This document shows positions 26,849-35,191 of a stretch of DNA of 64,000 nucleotides, one piece after another. Position numbers and translations under genes: made by a program. Source of the DNA: an uncultured Clostridia bacterium (lineage in GTDB: Bacteria > Bacillota > Clostridia > Christensenellales > Borkfalkiaceae); the NCBI GenBank assembly GCA_930989535.1, contig CAKNLK010000005.1:62001-126000 (forward strand), read 5' to 3'. The number at the start of each line of letters is the position of its first letter. The first letter of the stretch is position 1. The notes under the pieces were generated by a model, which was given only the letters and a program-made list of their open reading frames with translations, searched no databases and was not told the DNA's origin.

Positions 26849-27268
26849 CTAACGGTTCTTCGGCACGAGGGCGAAGGAGAACTCGGCGCTGGTGCACAGC
26901 TTGCCGTTCGCCTCCAGTTTGCCCTTGGCAAAATAGAAGATTCCCTTGTGCGCGGTGAGCGAGACGGTCATGACCGCCGTGTCGCCGGGCAGGAGCGGGT
27001 TTTTGAATTTGACGTTGTTCAGGCCGGTATACATGGGAGTCGCGTCCTTCGCGTCGGAAATGAGCAGCACCGCCGCCTGCGCGATCATCTCGCACTGGAT
27101 GACGCCGGGCACGATGGGGTTGCCGGGGAAATGCCCCTGCAAAAAGAATTCGTCCCCTTTGACGGTGTATCTGCCGACGGACTCGCCCGCCTCGTTGAGT
27201 TCCGCCTCGTCCAACAGGAGCATCGGCTCGCGGTGCGGCAGGATATTTTTAATCTCTTCCCTGTTCAT
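26849..27268 (-). CDS. fabZ: 3-hydroxyacyl-ACP dehydratase
   Basis: A 139 aa hot-dog-fold dehydratase. The catalytic His is in LQGHFPGNPIVPGV and the catalytic Glu in IQCEMIAQAA; the start MNREEIKNILPHREPMLLLD is typical. Here fabZ is separated from the other fab genes by a terminator and a promoter and is instead paired with the SecB-like gene. Ribosome site AAGGAGG. Confidence 0.95.
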   Translation of the reverse strand: MNREEIKNILPHREPMLLLDEAELNEAGESVGRYTVKGDEFFLQGHFPGNPIVPGVIQCEMIAQAAVLLISDAKDATPMYTGLNNVKFKNPLLPGDTAVMTVSLTAHKGIFYFAKGKLEANGKLCTSAEFSFALVPKNR

Positions 27269-27277
27269 GCGGCCTCC

Positions 27278-27706
27278 TTACGACACCGTTTTATCCGCCT
27301 TTTCCCTGTCCTCGGGGAAGAGGGGGCCGTTCATGACGGGCAGTACGATGGGCGCCGCGAGCGCCGTGGTGGTAAGGTTGGTGATTGCCGCGCGCAGGTA
27401 CGGGTACAGCAGCGACGTGGCGCGCACGACCGCTTCTTTGCGGGTATCGTCGTCGGCGGCGTCCGTCTCGAAGATGCCCGTCATCGTCACGAGCAAATCG
27501 AAGGGCTTGGGCGCCTCGGGCGTGTTTTCGATTTTCACGGTGAGGGACACGAAAAAGAGCTTTTCGTTTTCCGCGGCGTGGCGGACGCGGCGGGAAAAGG
27601 TGGGCGCGAGGCTGACCTTGCCGCCGTTTTGCAGGCGCACGCCGTTGAGCTTAAAGCTCATCTCGTCCGCGCGAATCCCTTTGAGAATGAGGTTTACGTT
27701 TTCCAT
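27278..27706 (-). CDS. SecB-like protein-export chaperone
   Basis: A 142 aa protein with the SecB fold pattern: an N-terminal beta strand region, then VRATSLLYPYLRAAITNLTTTALAAPIVLPVMN, closely matching the SecB C-terminal signature in which a YLR...ITNLTTRA stretch leads to a PxxLPxxN motif. Classical SecB keeps preproteins unfolded for SecA in Proteobacteria; SecB-like proteins in Firmicutes are less studied. It is the first gene of a two-gene unit with fabZ, with its own strong promoter. The MENVNLI start is chosen for its AGGAG site. Function in this organism is inferred only. Confidence 0.8.
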   Translation of the reverse strand: MENVNLILKGIRADEMSFKLNGVRLQNGGKVSLAPTFSRRVRHAAENEKLFFVSLTVKIENTPEAPKPFDLLVTMTGIFETDAADDDTRKEAVVRATSLLYPYLRAAITNLTTTALAAPIVLPVMNGPLFPEDREKADKTVS

Positions 27707-27774
27707 ATGAATGTACTCCTGCGCCGTATTCCGCGCTGCGCCGCATCCGGCCGCGCGCGGTTGCGCTATATACA

Positions 27775-27803
27775 ATTATACCTTTTTGCGGAAAATTTGT
27801 CAA
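27775..27803 (-). promoter_or_regulatory. Promoter of the secB-fabZ unit
   Basis: On the minus strand TTGACA (27798-27803), 17 bp, TATAAT (27775-27780), a near-consensus sigma-A promoter. Confidence 0.88.
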
Positions 27804-27897
27804 TATCCGTTTATAAAAAAGAAAGGAAAAAGAGGGGCGATTTTGTAAAAACGCACCTCTTTCCGAAAAATGTTCTTCAATTGTACGGCGCAGGCAA

Positions 27898-28221
27898 TCA
27901 TCCCTTTCGCCCGAATATGCCCTGAAACAACCCGACGATCGCGCCGATCGTAACATAGAACCACCCGATCGCGAGGATAACGGGAGACAAAACGATACAG
28001 ATGACAGTGCCCCAACCGCCTCTGAAAATAGAACTGAAAACCCCTCTGATGCGGCATATCAGAATAAGCATAAAATACAAAATCAGGCACACGACGAGGA
28101 TCAAGACGATCTCTTCCGCCTGAAGATTCCCGCTCAGGATCGCTTGAACGCTGTATACGAGATAACACGGTACGGCGATGATCCATAAAACAAGTATAAT
28201 TGCCCCGAAAACCTTTTTCAT
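27898..28221 (-). CDS. Small membrane protein of unknown function
   Basis: A 107 aa protein with three to four hydrophobic helices (AIILVLWIIAVPCYLVY, IVLILVVCLILYFMLILI, VICIVLSPVILAIGWFYV) and a short basic C-terminus. I recognise no family. It starts behind GAGGAGAGA and lies 9 bp after a larger membrane protein gene, so the two are probably co-transcribed under the divergent XRE region. Confidence 0.75.
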   Translation of the reverse strand: MKKVFGAIILVLWIIAVPCYLVYSVQAILSGNLQAEEIVLILVVCLILYFMLILICRIRGVFSSIFRGGWGTVICIVLSPVILAIGWFYVTIGAIVGLFQGIFGRKG

Positions 28222-28230
28222 CTTCTCTCC

Positions 28231-29286
28231 TCACTCGATTTTCGCGTCCGCTTTGCCGATCACGAATTTGTGTTCGTCATCGTAGCCGCTGTATTTTTTG
28301 CGGAACTGTTCGAAGGCTTCTAAAGCGGCGCGCAGCAATTTATTGGCCGCGGACTGCATCAGGCTCTGCGCGTCGTCTTTGACCTCCGACGGGTATTCCG
28401 CCGCGGCCTCCTTCCTGCGCAGCACATAACGCATCCTCGCGTTTATGCGCACCGTGTTCGAAAACCCGGAGATTTCCGCACTCGTATAATCGATCCATAT
28501 TTGGCCGTACATTCCCTCTTGTTTCGGGCCTTGACAGCGATGCAAGGCAGATTCGATGGCGGAACGCAGCTTCCATTCGCTGCCCTTCGGGCGGGTGTCC
28601 TGCCCCTCTTCATACTGCGGCGCGGCGGAACTGCGGCTCTCCCGTTCGTCCTCGCCGTCCTGCGCGGGCGCTCCCAAAGGGACATCCGATGCGCGCAGCG
28701 AGCCCATAAAGGGCGAACCGTTGCGGATAAAACGCACGATCATAAAGACGGCGCCCGCCAACGCGATGATAAAACCGAACCAACCGGTAAAGAAAGAGCC
28801 CGCAGCTTCCCCGATATAACCGAAAACGACGTACAGGATATAGCTCGCGGCGAGGCTGATGACCGGCATGAATGCAAACCAAAAACCTCCCCATCGGTTA
28901 TCGCAGGCGACATAATACAGGTGAAAAGCGAGCACGCCGCACAAAAACCAGCACCCGCCGAATGCATACCCCAAAGGCGACATGCCTGTGGGGATATCCG
29001 CCCCCGCGGTATAAACTGCGGAAGGGATCAGGCCCGCCGTGAGAATGAGCGCACCGCCCGCGAGCAATAAAACGACACGCAGAAAGGCGGCAAACCGATT
29101 TTCGCTGTCCGCCAGCATACGGAACGCGGCGTACAGAAGTACCTGCGCCAAAACCGACCAAGATCCCAGCGCCGCCAAGCCGCCGAGATTTCCGTCCTGC
29201 GAGTTTACCAACAGCGCCGTAAAAACGACGGCAACGGCAAGCGCAAGCACGAAATTGATCGCAAAGCCAACCCACTTGTTACTCAT
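28231..29286 (-). CDS. Six-helix membrane protein with cytoplasmic C-terminal domain, unknown function
   Basis: A 351 aa protein: six predicted membrane helices in residues 1-200, then a charged linker (EDERESRSSAAPQYEEGQD) and a roughly 120-residue soluble domain ending VIGKADAKIE. The N-terminal half is rich in Ala/Leu/Val. The start at MSNKWVG is set by GGAGGAACGG. It lies divergently from a small XRE regulator with repeated GTCTAT motifs between them, so regulation by that protein is plausible. No family is recognised. Confidence 0.75.
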   Translation of the reverse strand: MSNKWVGFAINFVLALAVAVVFTALLVNSQDGNLGGLAALGSWSVLAQVLLYAAFRMLADSENRFAAFLRVVLLLAGGALILTAGLIPSAVYTAGADIPTGMSPLGYAFGGCWFLCGVLAFHLYYVACDNRWGGFWFAFMPVISLAASYILYVVFGYIGEAAGSFFTGWFGFIIALAGAVFMIVRFIRNGSPFMGSLRASDVPLGAPAQDGEDERESRSSAAPQYEEGQDTRPKGSEWKLRSAIESALHRCQGPKQEGMYGQIWIDYTSAEISGFSNTVRINARMRYVLRRKEAAAEYPSEVKDDAQSLMQSAANKLLRAALEAFEQFRKKYSGYDDEHKFVIGKADAKIE

Positions 29287-29366
29287 TTTCCGTTCCTCCT
29301 TTTTCCTTGCACGGCCGACAGAAAGCGGCCCGGCCGCCCCCCCGAACGACAAGTTTAGATATTTTA

Positions 29367-29420
29367 TGTCTATAATAAATTATAACAGATATATTCTGTC
29401 TATGTCAAATAAAATAGACG
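29367..29420. promoter_or_regulatory. Repeated GTCTAT motifs between divergent genes (candidate XRE operator)
   Basis: TGTCTAT occurs at 29367-29373 and 29397-29403 (30 bp apart, about three helical turns), and the inverted form ATAGACG at 29414-29420. Between the first two is the palindrome ACAGATATATTCTGT. This AT-rich gap holds the promoters of the XRE gene and the membrane-protein pair. Confidence 0.5.
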
Positions 29421-29442
29421 GTTTCTATCTATAATTCTAACT

Positions 29443-29652
29443 ATGCTGATATTGTTTTCGGAAAGAGCGAGGCAGCTTCGAAAAGAGGCGGGTCTCTCGC
29501 AGACACAGTTGGCGCAAAAATTGGGAATCACGCAGAGGAAACTTTCCTATCTCGAATCGGGGCAGTCGGAGCCGGACATGGAAACACTGTGCCGTATGGC
29601 GGATTTTTTTGACGTAACTACGGACTATCTGCTCGGCCGGACGGAATATTGA
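29443..29652 (+). CDS. XRE-family helix-turn-helix regulator (small)
   Basis: A 69 aa protein consisting almost only of a Cro/C1-type HTH (RQLRKEAGLSQTQLAQKLG, YLESGQSEPDMETLCRMADFF, TTDYLLGR). It has no sensor domain. No Shine-Dalgarno is visible, and a TATAAT box ends 7 nt before the ATG, so the message may be leaderless. It probably controls the divergent membrane-protein genes and itself. Confidence 0.88.
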   Translation: MLILFSERARQLRKEAGLSQTQLAQKLGITQRKLSYLESGQSEPDMETLCRMADFFDVTTDYLLGRTEY

Positions 29653-29667
29653 CCAAAAAAACTCCCG

Positions 29668-29751
29668 CGGTTGCCCGCGGGAGCGTATCCTTTTGCCGCA
29701 AAATCAGCGGTACCGATAAAAACATCGAGGAGCGGGGCGCCCCGCTCCTTC
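29668..29751. terminator. Two terminator hairpins between converging genes
   Basis: CTCCCGCGG/CCGCGGGAG (about 29670-29691) follows the XRE gene and is preceded by an A run. GGAGCGGGGC/GCCCCGCTCC (about 29732-29751) lies just behind the ABC permease stop on the minus strand. Confidence 0.65.
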
Positions 29752-29755
29752 TCTA

Positions 29756-30667
29756 TTATTTCCCGCCCCGGCGCTGGCGCAAATACGCCGCGCCGGCGAA
29801 ACAGGCGGAAAACAGCACCGTGCAGGCGGCGAGCACCGCGGCCATGGCGGGCATACCGATTTCCGCGCCGAAAAAGTCGAACGTGAGCGAGAACTCCGAA
29901 CGAAGAGACTCCGCGAAGGCGGGCGAAAGGGTATCGGCGATATTATCGAGCGCGCCGCCCATCATAAAATTGCGGAATAAGCCCGCCGTATAGCTGCCGG
30001 GGATAAACAGCGTAAAATACTGCACCTCTTTCGGGAAATAGCTGATGGGCATATACGCGCCGATGAGAAAGCCGACGACGGTGCCGAAGATGATGTTCAG
30101 CCCCGTAAAGGCTCCCTGCGAGCGGATAAAGCCGACGACGAATACGAGCAGCGCCGACGAGGACAGGACGGAAAGAATCAGCGTGCCGATGCAGCCGAAC
30201 ACGTCTGCAACCGTCAGAAACCACGCCCCCGCCGCGGCGAGCCATAGGAAGCAGACCGCGAGGACGATTGCCCCGATTGCCAGCCCCGCCGCCGCGACCG
30301 ACAAAAAGTATGCCGCAGGCGGTACCCATCCGGAGAGGGGCGCGATGCGCAGATCGGCAGAGATGCCGCGGGAGCGGTCTGTAACCATGATGCCGCAGGC
30401 GCACAGCGGCACGGTGATGCAGGCGCAGGAAACGCTGCCGGCGAGCATCCAGCTGTCGCAGAAGGCGCGCACGGCACTCTCTCCGCCCGAAACGCCCATC
30501 TCTTCGAGCGCGGCCAGAAGGCCGTCCGCCTGCACCCGGCCCAAAAACAGCGCATAGAGGGCGAGCACGATGAGCGGAGCCAGAAGGGAAAAGAAGACGT
30601 TCGCCTTATCCTTTAAAAATACTTTCAGGTTGCGGCGCGCAAGCGACAGCAGGGCATAGGCGTTCAT
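29756..30667 (-). CDS. ABC-2 type transporter permease
   Basis: A 303 aa membrane subunit of an exporter: a short N-terminal cytoplasmic part (LARRNLKVFLKDKANVFFSL), then six hydrophobic helices in the ABC-2 pattern, with the large extracytoplasmic loop after the first. Its ATG overlaps the stop of the ATPase gene by 4 nt (ATGA), so the two are translated together. Drug or lipid efflux is the usual assignment, but the substrate is unknown. Confidence 0.88.
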   Translation of the reverse strand: MNAYALLSLARRNLKVFLKDKANVFFSLLAPLIVLALYALFLGRVQADGLLAALEEMGVSGGESAVRAFCDSWMLAGSVSCACITVPLCACGIMVTDRSRGISADLRIAPLSGWVPPAAYFLSVAAAGLAIGAIVLAVCFLWLAAAGAWFLTVADVFGCIGTLILSVLSSSALLVFVVGFIRSQGAFTGLNIIFGTVVGFLIGAYMPISYFPKEVQYFTLFIPGSYTAGLFRNFMMGGALDNIADTLSPAFAESLRSEFSLTFDFFGAEIGMPAMAAVLAACTVLFSACFAGAAYLRQRRGGK

Positions 30668-31581
30668 ACAGCTCCCCCTTCGGACAGATTTTTACCCGTT
30701 ACGGCGAGGAAAACATCGTCCATATCCCCTTTCAAAAACTCAAAATCCGAACAGAGCGCGGGGTGCCTGCAGAGAAACCCGCGCGCCTCTTCCGCGCTTT
30801 TCATCGCCAGCCGTGCGCCCGTCGGTTCCCGTTCGTAGGAAACGCCCGCCGCTTCCAATCCCGCGGCCACGTCGCCGTACAGGTACAGATAGCTGCGCGA
30901 ATAGCGGTTTTTGAGGGAAACGGGCGTGCCCTCGGCCGCGATTTTGCCGCCGTCGAGGATAACCACGCGGTCGGAACCGTTTGCCTCCTCCATATAGTGG
31001 GTGGTAAGGAAGACGGTCATGCCCGTTTCGCCGCGCAGGCGCCGCACCGACTCCCACACGGTACGGCGCGTCTGCGGATCCAAGCCGGTGGTCGGCTCGT
31101 CGAGAAACAAAAGCCGCGGCTCGTTGACCAGCCCCCGCGCGATATCCGCCCGCCGCCGCTGCCCGCCAGAAAGTTTTCCGAACGGGCGCTCCAAAATATC
31201 GTTCAGCTCCAACAGCTCTGTAAGTTCGCCCAGGCGCTTTTTCCACGCGGCGCCCCGCATGCCGCAGCAGGCGGCGCGCACGCCCAGATTCTCGCGCACG
31301 GTGAGCAAATCGTCGAGCACGCTGTGCTGAAACACGACGCCGATGAGCGGCCGGATTTTTTCCGGCGCGGCGTCCAAATCGAAGCCGCCGATGCGCACTC
31401 TGCCGGCATCCTTTTTCAAGAGGGTGCAGAGAATGTTGATTGCGGTGCTTTTGCCCGCGCCGTTCACTCCCAAAAATGAAAACAGGCTGCCCCGTTCGAC
31501 CGTGAAACTTATCCCCTGTACCGCGCGGATTTGCCCGTACGATTTTTCGAGGTTTTCCACCTCAACGATGTTTTCCGGCAT
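30664..31581 (-). CDS. ABC transporter ATP-binding protein (DrrA/CcmA type)
   Basis: A 305 aa ATPase with Walker A GVNGAGKST, Q-loop GVVFQHSVLDD, signature LSGGQRRRADIA, Walker B LLFLDEPTTGLDP and switch His in TTHYMEE. The C-terminal extension of about 80 residues is typical of DrrA-like exporter ATPases. It pairs with the overlapping permease gene. Confidence 0.93.
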   Translation of the reverse strand: MPENIVEVENLEKSYGQIRAVQGISFTVERGSLFSFLGVNGAGKSTAINILCTLLKKDAGRVRIGGFDLDAAPEKIRPLIGVVFQHSVLDDLLTVRENLGVRAACCGMRGAAWKKRLGELTELLELNDILERPFGKLSGGQRRRADIARGLVNEPRLLFLDEPTTGLDPQTRRTVWESVRRLRGETGMTVFLTTHYMEEANGSDRVVILDGGKIAAEGTPVSLKNRYSRSYLYLYGDVAAGLEAAGVSYEREPTGARLAMKSAEEARGFLCRHPALCSDFEFLKGDMDDVFLAVTGKNLSEGGAV

Positions 31582-31606
31582 AGTCGCCCTCCGTCCGTTT
31601 ATACGA

Positions 31607-32146
31607 TTATTTTAACATACTTTTTCCGTCGATACAAGCGCAAACTGCGTCCAACGCGGCAAAATCGGTAAAATCGACCGCCTTGCCGTACGTTTCGACG
31701 ATTGCCTGCGCCTCGGCGCCGCGCCGTTCGGGCGGAGTTCGCTTTTCAAACGAATACATCAATTTCATCAAAAGGCGGTGCGGGGCGGAAAGTTTTGCGT
31801 AATCAATGCCGCCCCGCAGATGAAATATCTGCAATTTTCCGCGCAGCGGTTCGGGCACCGCCGCAAGGACGGCCCTGCGCAGATTCTGCGCGTTTTTTGC
31901 GTCGTCGGGATCGGAAAGTCCCACCGTCGCGACGAGAAACCGTGAAATGTTTTTTGCGATGAAATGTTTCGCGGTGCGCGCCAGCCCCCTGACGCCGCCC
32001 GCGTACACCCCGCCGAAATAGACGACCGTGTCTTCGCCCGCGTGGCGCGCCTCTTTATATGGAATCGCTTTATCGCCCGTTCGGCGGGCGAATTCCTCCG
32101 CGTAGCGCTTTGCCGCGCCGTACTTACTGCCGTAGATGATGAGCAT
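31607..32146 (-). CDS. Flavodoxin-domain protein (HemG/Flavodoxin_5-like)
   Basis: A 179 aa FMN-binding protein with the flavodoxin phosphate loop IIYGSKYGAAKRYAE at the N-terminus, the middle FGGVYAGGVRGLARTAKHFI and FLVATVGLSDPDD. The layout resembles protoporphyrinogen-dehydrogenase-type flavodoxins (Flavodoxin_5), but no heme genes are nearby, so a general electron-transfer role is as likely. GGGGAAA precedes the ATG. Confidence 0.82.
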   Translation of the reverse strand: MLIIYGSKYGAAKRYAEEFARRTGDKAIPYKEARHAGEDTVVYFGGVYAGGVRGLARTAKHFIAKNISRFLVATVGLSDPDDAKNAQNLRRAVLAAVPEPLRGKLQIFHLRGGIDYAKLSAPHRLLMKLMYSFEKRTPPERRGAEAQAIVETYGKAVDFTDFAALDAVCACIDGKSMLK

Positions 32147-32299
32147 TGCATTTCCCCTTCCGCCGCCCTGCGGCTTTTTTTATGATTATAGCACAGAGTT
32201 GTATAAAAAATGTCTTAACGGCGGTATTATTTTGGCGCGGTTCTAAATAAGTATACCCCCCCCCCTCGGCAGATTTGTCAAGCGATGGAGAGGCTTTTC

Positions 32300-32697
32300 C
32301 GCCGCCTTGTTCACGAAAATCTTACTGCGCTGCGATTTTCCGTGAGTCTGCGGTTTTATATTTTTAATAATCGGATGCGCGTTTGAGAACCGCGCTTCTC
32401 AAAAAGCGCACTCAATTTGCCGCATACTTGCGGCTTTCGGGAAGAGGGTGAATTTTTTGCCTTAAATAAACATCTGCAAAAGCAAAAACCACGCTTTTTG
32501 CTTTTGCACTCAATTTGCCGAAGGGCTTTTGCAGGAAAGGTGAAGCCGCGCGATTTTGTAATATGCGTGCCCCTAATTCATCGCGCGGCGAGGAAAACTC
32601 CGAACGCCAAAAGCGCACCCGCTTGGGTGCGCTTTTCGTTGGGGTTTTCCTCAAGCTCTCGACAATTTGTTTTGTCTGCTCAAAACAAATTGTGAGA
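32300..32697. repeat. Hairpin-rich intergenic element, copy D (nested double)
   Basis: Lies behind the ypeB-like gene. It holds a CACGAAAATC/GATTTTCCGTG hairpin (about 32311-32345), then a first partial unit (GCGCGTTTGAGAACCGCG ... GGGTGAATTTTTTGCC), then a second unit with the core hairpin (arms GCCGCGCGAT 32545-32554 and ATCGCGCGGC 32580-32589, loop TTTGTAATATGCGTGCCC), a long GAGGAAAACTCC hairpin carrying an inner AAAAGCGCACCC/GGGTGCGCTTTT stem, and the end hairpin 32661-32694 (loop TCTGCT), 7 bp behind the gene stop. Upstream of it, 32147-32299 holds a run of ten C (32256-32265) and no gene. Confidence 0.82.
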
Positions 32698-32701
32698 ACC
32701 T

Positions 32702-34381
32702 CTACATAATCGCCTTCCCTCTGTCCGTCCCTGTTACGACGAAAATTTCCGCGGTGTCGCCCGTCTTTGCGTCGATATACGCGTAGTACGTTCTTCCGCC
32801 GAACTCGCCCGCAATTTCATAGGTGAGAATCTCATTCCCGTCCACCTCGATGAGCGCCTTGCGCACGCCCTGCACCTCGTCCATGCGGGCCTCGGCGTTC
32901 GCCTTGACGCGGCTCGCAGACACGGTTGCCGAGCCGATATTCCGCTCGGTGTGGTTGGCGAGGTACGAATGTGCCTCCAACCCCGTGACGGCGCCCTTTT
33001 CCTCGCAGACCTTGACTTTGATCATGTCCGGATAGACGATTGTGCCGCTCTGCTCGTAGGCGAAGTTGATGGTGCACTCGGTGCCCGCCTCGCTCGACCA
33101 GACGGGTTTCAACCCATCGTAGCCGCACTTTTTGAGGAACTTTTCGGCGATGCGGATGCAGGCGTCTGCGTCGTAGTTATGGTTTCTGCACGCCTCGAAG
33201 CTGTCGAGCAGGGCGAGATGCCCGCCGCGCTCGGTGATTTGCGCGAAGTAATTTTTTCCCTTCCCGTCCTCGAACTCGAAGTTGTACATCGCAAAGCTCT
33301 TGCTCTCCGTTTTGCCGGCAAGGCGCATATTCGCGGGCTTATACCCCTCGAACAGCTCCTTGGCGCGCTCGGTGGCCTGCGCCTCGCTCAGCGCCTTTTC
33401 GGAAGCGAGCATCTTGCTCTCGCGCTTTTTCGCGCCCTGCGAGAAGGGGCCGTCCTCGATGCTCTTGGGCACTTCGACCGTCGGCTCGCGCAGCGTGCCG
33501 AAGTTTTTAAGGAAGTCGCCCTCCTCGGAGAACAGCTCTTCGATGCTGCCCAGCCGCGCGCTCTCGATGAGCTCGGGCATCGCCGCGCGGATTTTTTCCG
33601 TCGTCGAATACATATACTCGATGACTTCCTTTTCCTCCGCGGTCAGGCTGCCGCCGTGCGCCAACTTGTGCAAAAGAGACTTGGAATAATCGCCCGTGCG
33701 GTTGAAAAAGGCGGTGAGGTTCTCCGTTTCCTGCCCCTCGACGGGGAAAGCCTCGATGCACTTTTCCGCCAGCTCGCTCTGCACGAGCACGTCCGTCAGA
33801 AGTTTCTGCATCTCGTAATTGCCGTCGGCGATGCGCGCCTTGGCGAGGTTCGCGTCCAGATTTTCGACGAGTTCCGAAAACTCGTACACGGAGCTCTGGT
33901 ACCCGCCCGAAAGCTCGGTTCGGGTGTTCATGAGGTCGAAATACCCGACGGTGACGACGGCGCCGAGCGCCAGCACTGCGACGGACAGGGATACGACCGC
34001 CGCCAGCCAGCCGCCGAACCCGGGGGCGCGCTTATCGCCGCGCTGTTCCCGCTTTTCCGCCTTGCGCTCGGCGCGGGCGGCGCGGCGGTGCAGCCGCTCC
34101 TCTTCCTCCGCCGCTTCACGCGCGGCGCGCTCGCTCTTTTTTTCCAATTTCGCCTCGGCGCGCGCCTCCTTTTTGGCGCGCTTCATCTCCGCGGCAGCGA
34201 TGCGCTTTTCGGCGCGGGCCTCTTCGCGCGCGGCCTCCGCCGCCTGCTCCGCCTCCCGTATGCGCTCTTCGGAGACGAACGTTCCGCCGCCCGCGGCGTC
34301 CGCCTGCGATTCTCTACCCGATTTGCGGCGGGCAATCTCTTCTACCTTTTCCGCGCCGCTCGATAAATGTTTGTCTTTCAT
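32702..34381 (-). CDS. ypeB: Germination protein YpeB-like, with long N-terminal coiled coil
   Basis: A 559 aa protein encoded directly after sleB, as in Bacillus, where YpeB stabilises and localises SleB in the spore. Residues about 165-340 are the YpeB helical domain (NYEMQKLLTDVLVQSELAEKC), and residues 345-555 carry PepSY-type domains (ending YYAYIDAKTGDTAEIFVVTG). Unusually, residues 30-125 form a highly charged Ala/Glu/Lys/Arg coiled coil ahead of the membrane helix (about 128-150); Bacillus YpeB lacks such an extension as far as I know. The gap to sleB is 12 bp. Confidence 0.85.
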   Translation of the reverse strand: MKDKHLSSGAEKVEEIARRKSGRESQADAAGGGTFVSEERIREAEQAAEAAREEARAEKRIAAAEMKRAKKEARAEAKLEKKSERAAREAAEEEERLHRRAARAERKAEKREQRGDKRAPGFGGWLAAVVSLSVAVLALGAVVTVGYFDLMNTRTELSGGYQSSVYEFSELVENLDANLAKARIADGNYEMQKLLTDVLVQSELAEKCIEAFPVEGQETENLTAFFNRTGDYSKSLLHKLAHGGSLTAEEKEVIEYMYSTTEKIRAAMPELIESARLGSIEELFSEEGDFLKNFGTLREPTVEVPKSIEDGPFSQGAKKRESKMLASEKALSEAQATERAKELFEGYKPANMRLAGKTESKSFAMYNFEFEDGKGKNYFAQITERGGHLALLDSFEACRNHNYDADACIRIAEKFLKKCGYDGLKPVWSSEAGTECTINFAYEQSGTIVYPDMIKVKVCEEKGAVTGLEAHSYLANHTERNIGSATVSASRVKANAEARMDEVQGVRKALIEVDGNEILTYEIAGEFGGRTYYAYIDAKTGDTAEIFVVTGTDRGKAIM

Positions 34382-34393
34382 GCCTTTCCCTCC

Positions 34394-35128
34394 TTATATC
34401 GCGAACACATGCTTGCCGATGGTGACGACCGTCTCCCGCGAGAAAATCCACGAACTCGTCGCCTTGGCGGGGTTGTAGTAGTACAGGCAGCCGTTCGTCG
34501 GATCCCAGCCGTTCATCGCGTCCTTGGCGGCGTTGAGCGCCGTCTCGTCGGGCGTGAGATTGATTTGCCCGTCGCTGACCGCCGTGAAGGCGTTCTTCTG
34601 ATAGATGACGCCCGCGATGGTGTTGGGGAACTGCGCACTCTCTACGCGGTTTAAAACGACCGCCCCGACGGCGACCTGCCCCGTATAGCTTTCGCCGCGC
34701 GCCTCCGCATAGATGCACCGCGCGAGCAGGTAGGTATCCGAATTGGTGTACCCGCTCGAACCGCCGCTGTTCTGGCCGCCCGACTGGCCCGCCTGCTCCA
34801 TCATGCCGAGAGCCGCATACGTCTTCTTTCCGACGATGCCGTCGGCCGTAAGCCCGTTTTTGCGCTGGAAATATTCGACCGCTTTTTTGGTGGCGGGGCC
34901 GTAAATTCCGTCTACGCTGCCCGAATAATAGCCCCAGCGCTTGAGCTTCTGCTGTACCGTTCTGACGTCTTCGCCGCGGCTGCCCTGCCGGAGTGCCGCC
35001 GCCTCGACGTCCTGCCCGTAGGCGATTTCCGTCTGCGGGCGCGCCGCCTGTGCGGCAAAGAACACCGCCGCCGCCAAAACCGCCATCAATGCGAGCGTCA
35101 ACGCGCTCACACGCAAAATTTTGTTCAT
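34394..35128 (-). CDS. sleB: Spore cortex-lytic enzyme SleB
   Basis: A 244 aa exported hydrolase that degrades muramic-lactam cortex peptidoglycan on germination. An N-terminal membrane/signal segment (1-30), a PG_binding_1 domain (about 45-105: LRQGSRGEDVRTVQQKLKRWGYY ... GIVGKKTYAALG), a Gly/Ser linker, and a hydrolase_2 (lytic transglycosylase) domain from LLARCIYAEARGESYTGQVAVGAVVLNRV to the end. It is paired with the ypeB-like gene downstream. Strong evidence that the organism makes endospores. Confidence 0.94.
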   Translation of the reverse strand: MNKILRVSALTLALMAVLAAAVFFAAQAARPQTEIAYGQDVEAAALRQGSRGEDVRTVQQKLKRWGYYSGSVDGIYGPATKKAVEYFQRKNGLTADGIVGKKTYAALGMMEQAGQSGGQNSGGSSGYTNSDTYLLARCIYAEARGESYTGQVAVGAVVLNRVESAQFPNTIAGVIYQKNAFTAVSDGQINLTPDETALNAAKDAMNGWDPTNGCLYYYNPAKATSSWIFSRETVVTIGKHVFAI

Positions 35129-35191
35129 TTTTCCTCCTCACTTTAAAAACAATTTGTTTTCCGCGCCGAGGGAGGAAAAAACTCCGCCCTT

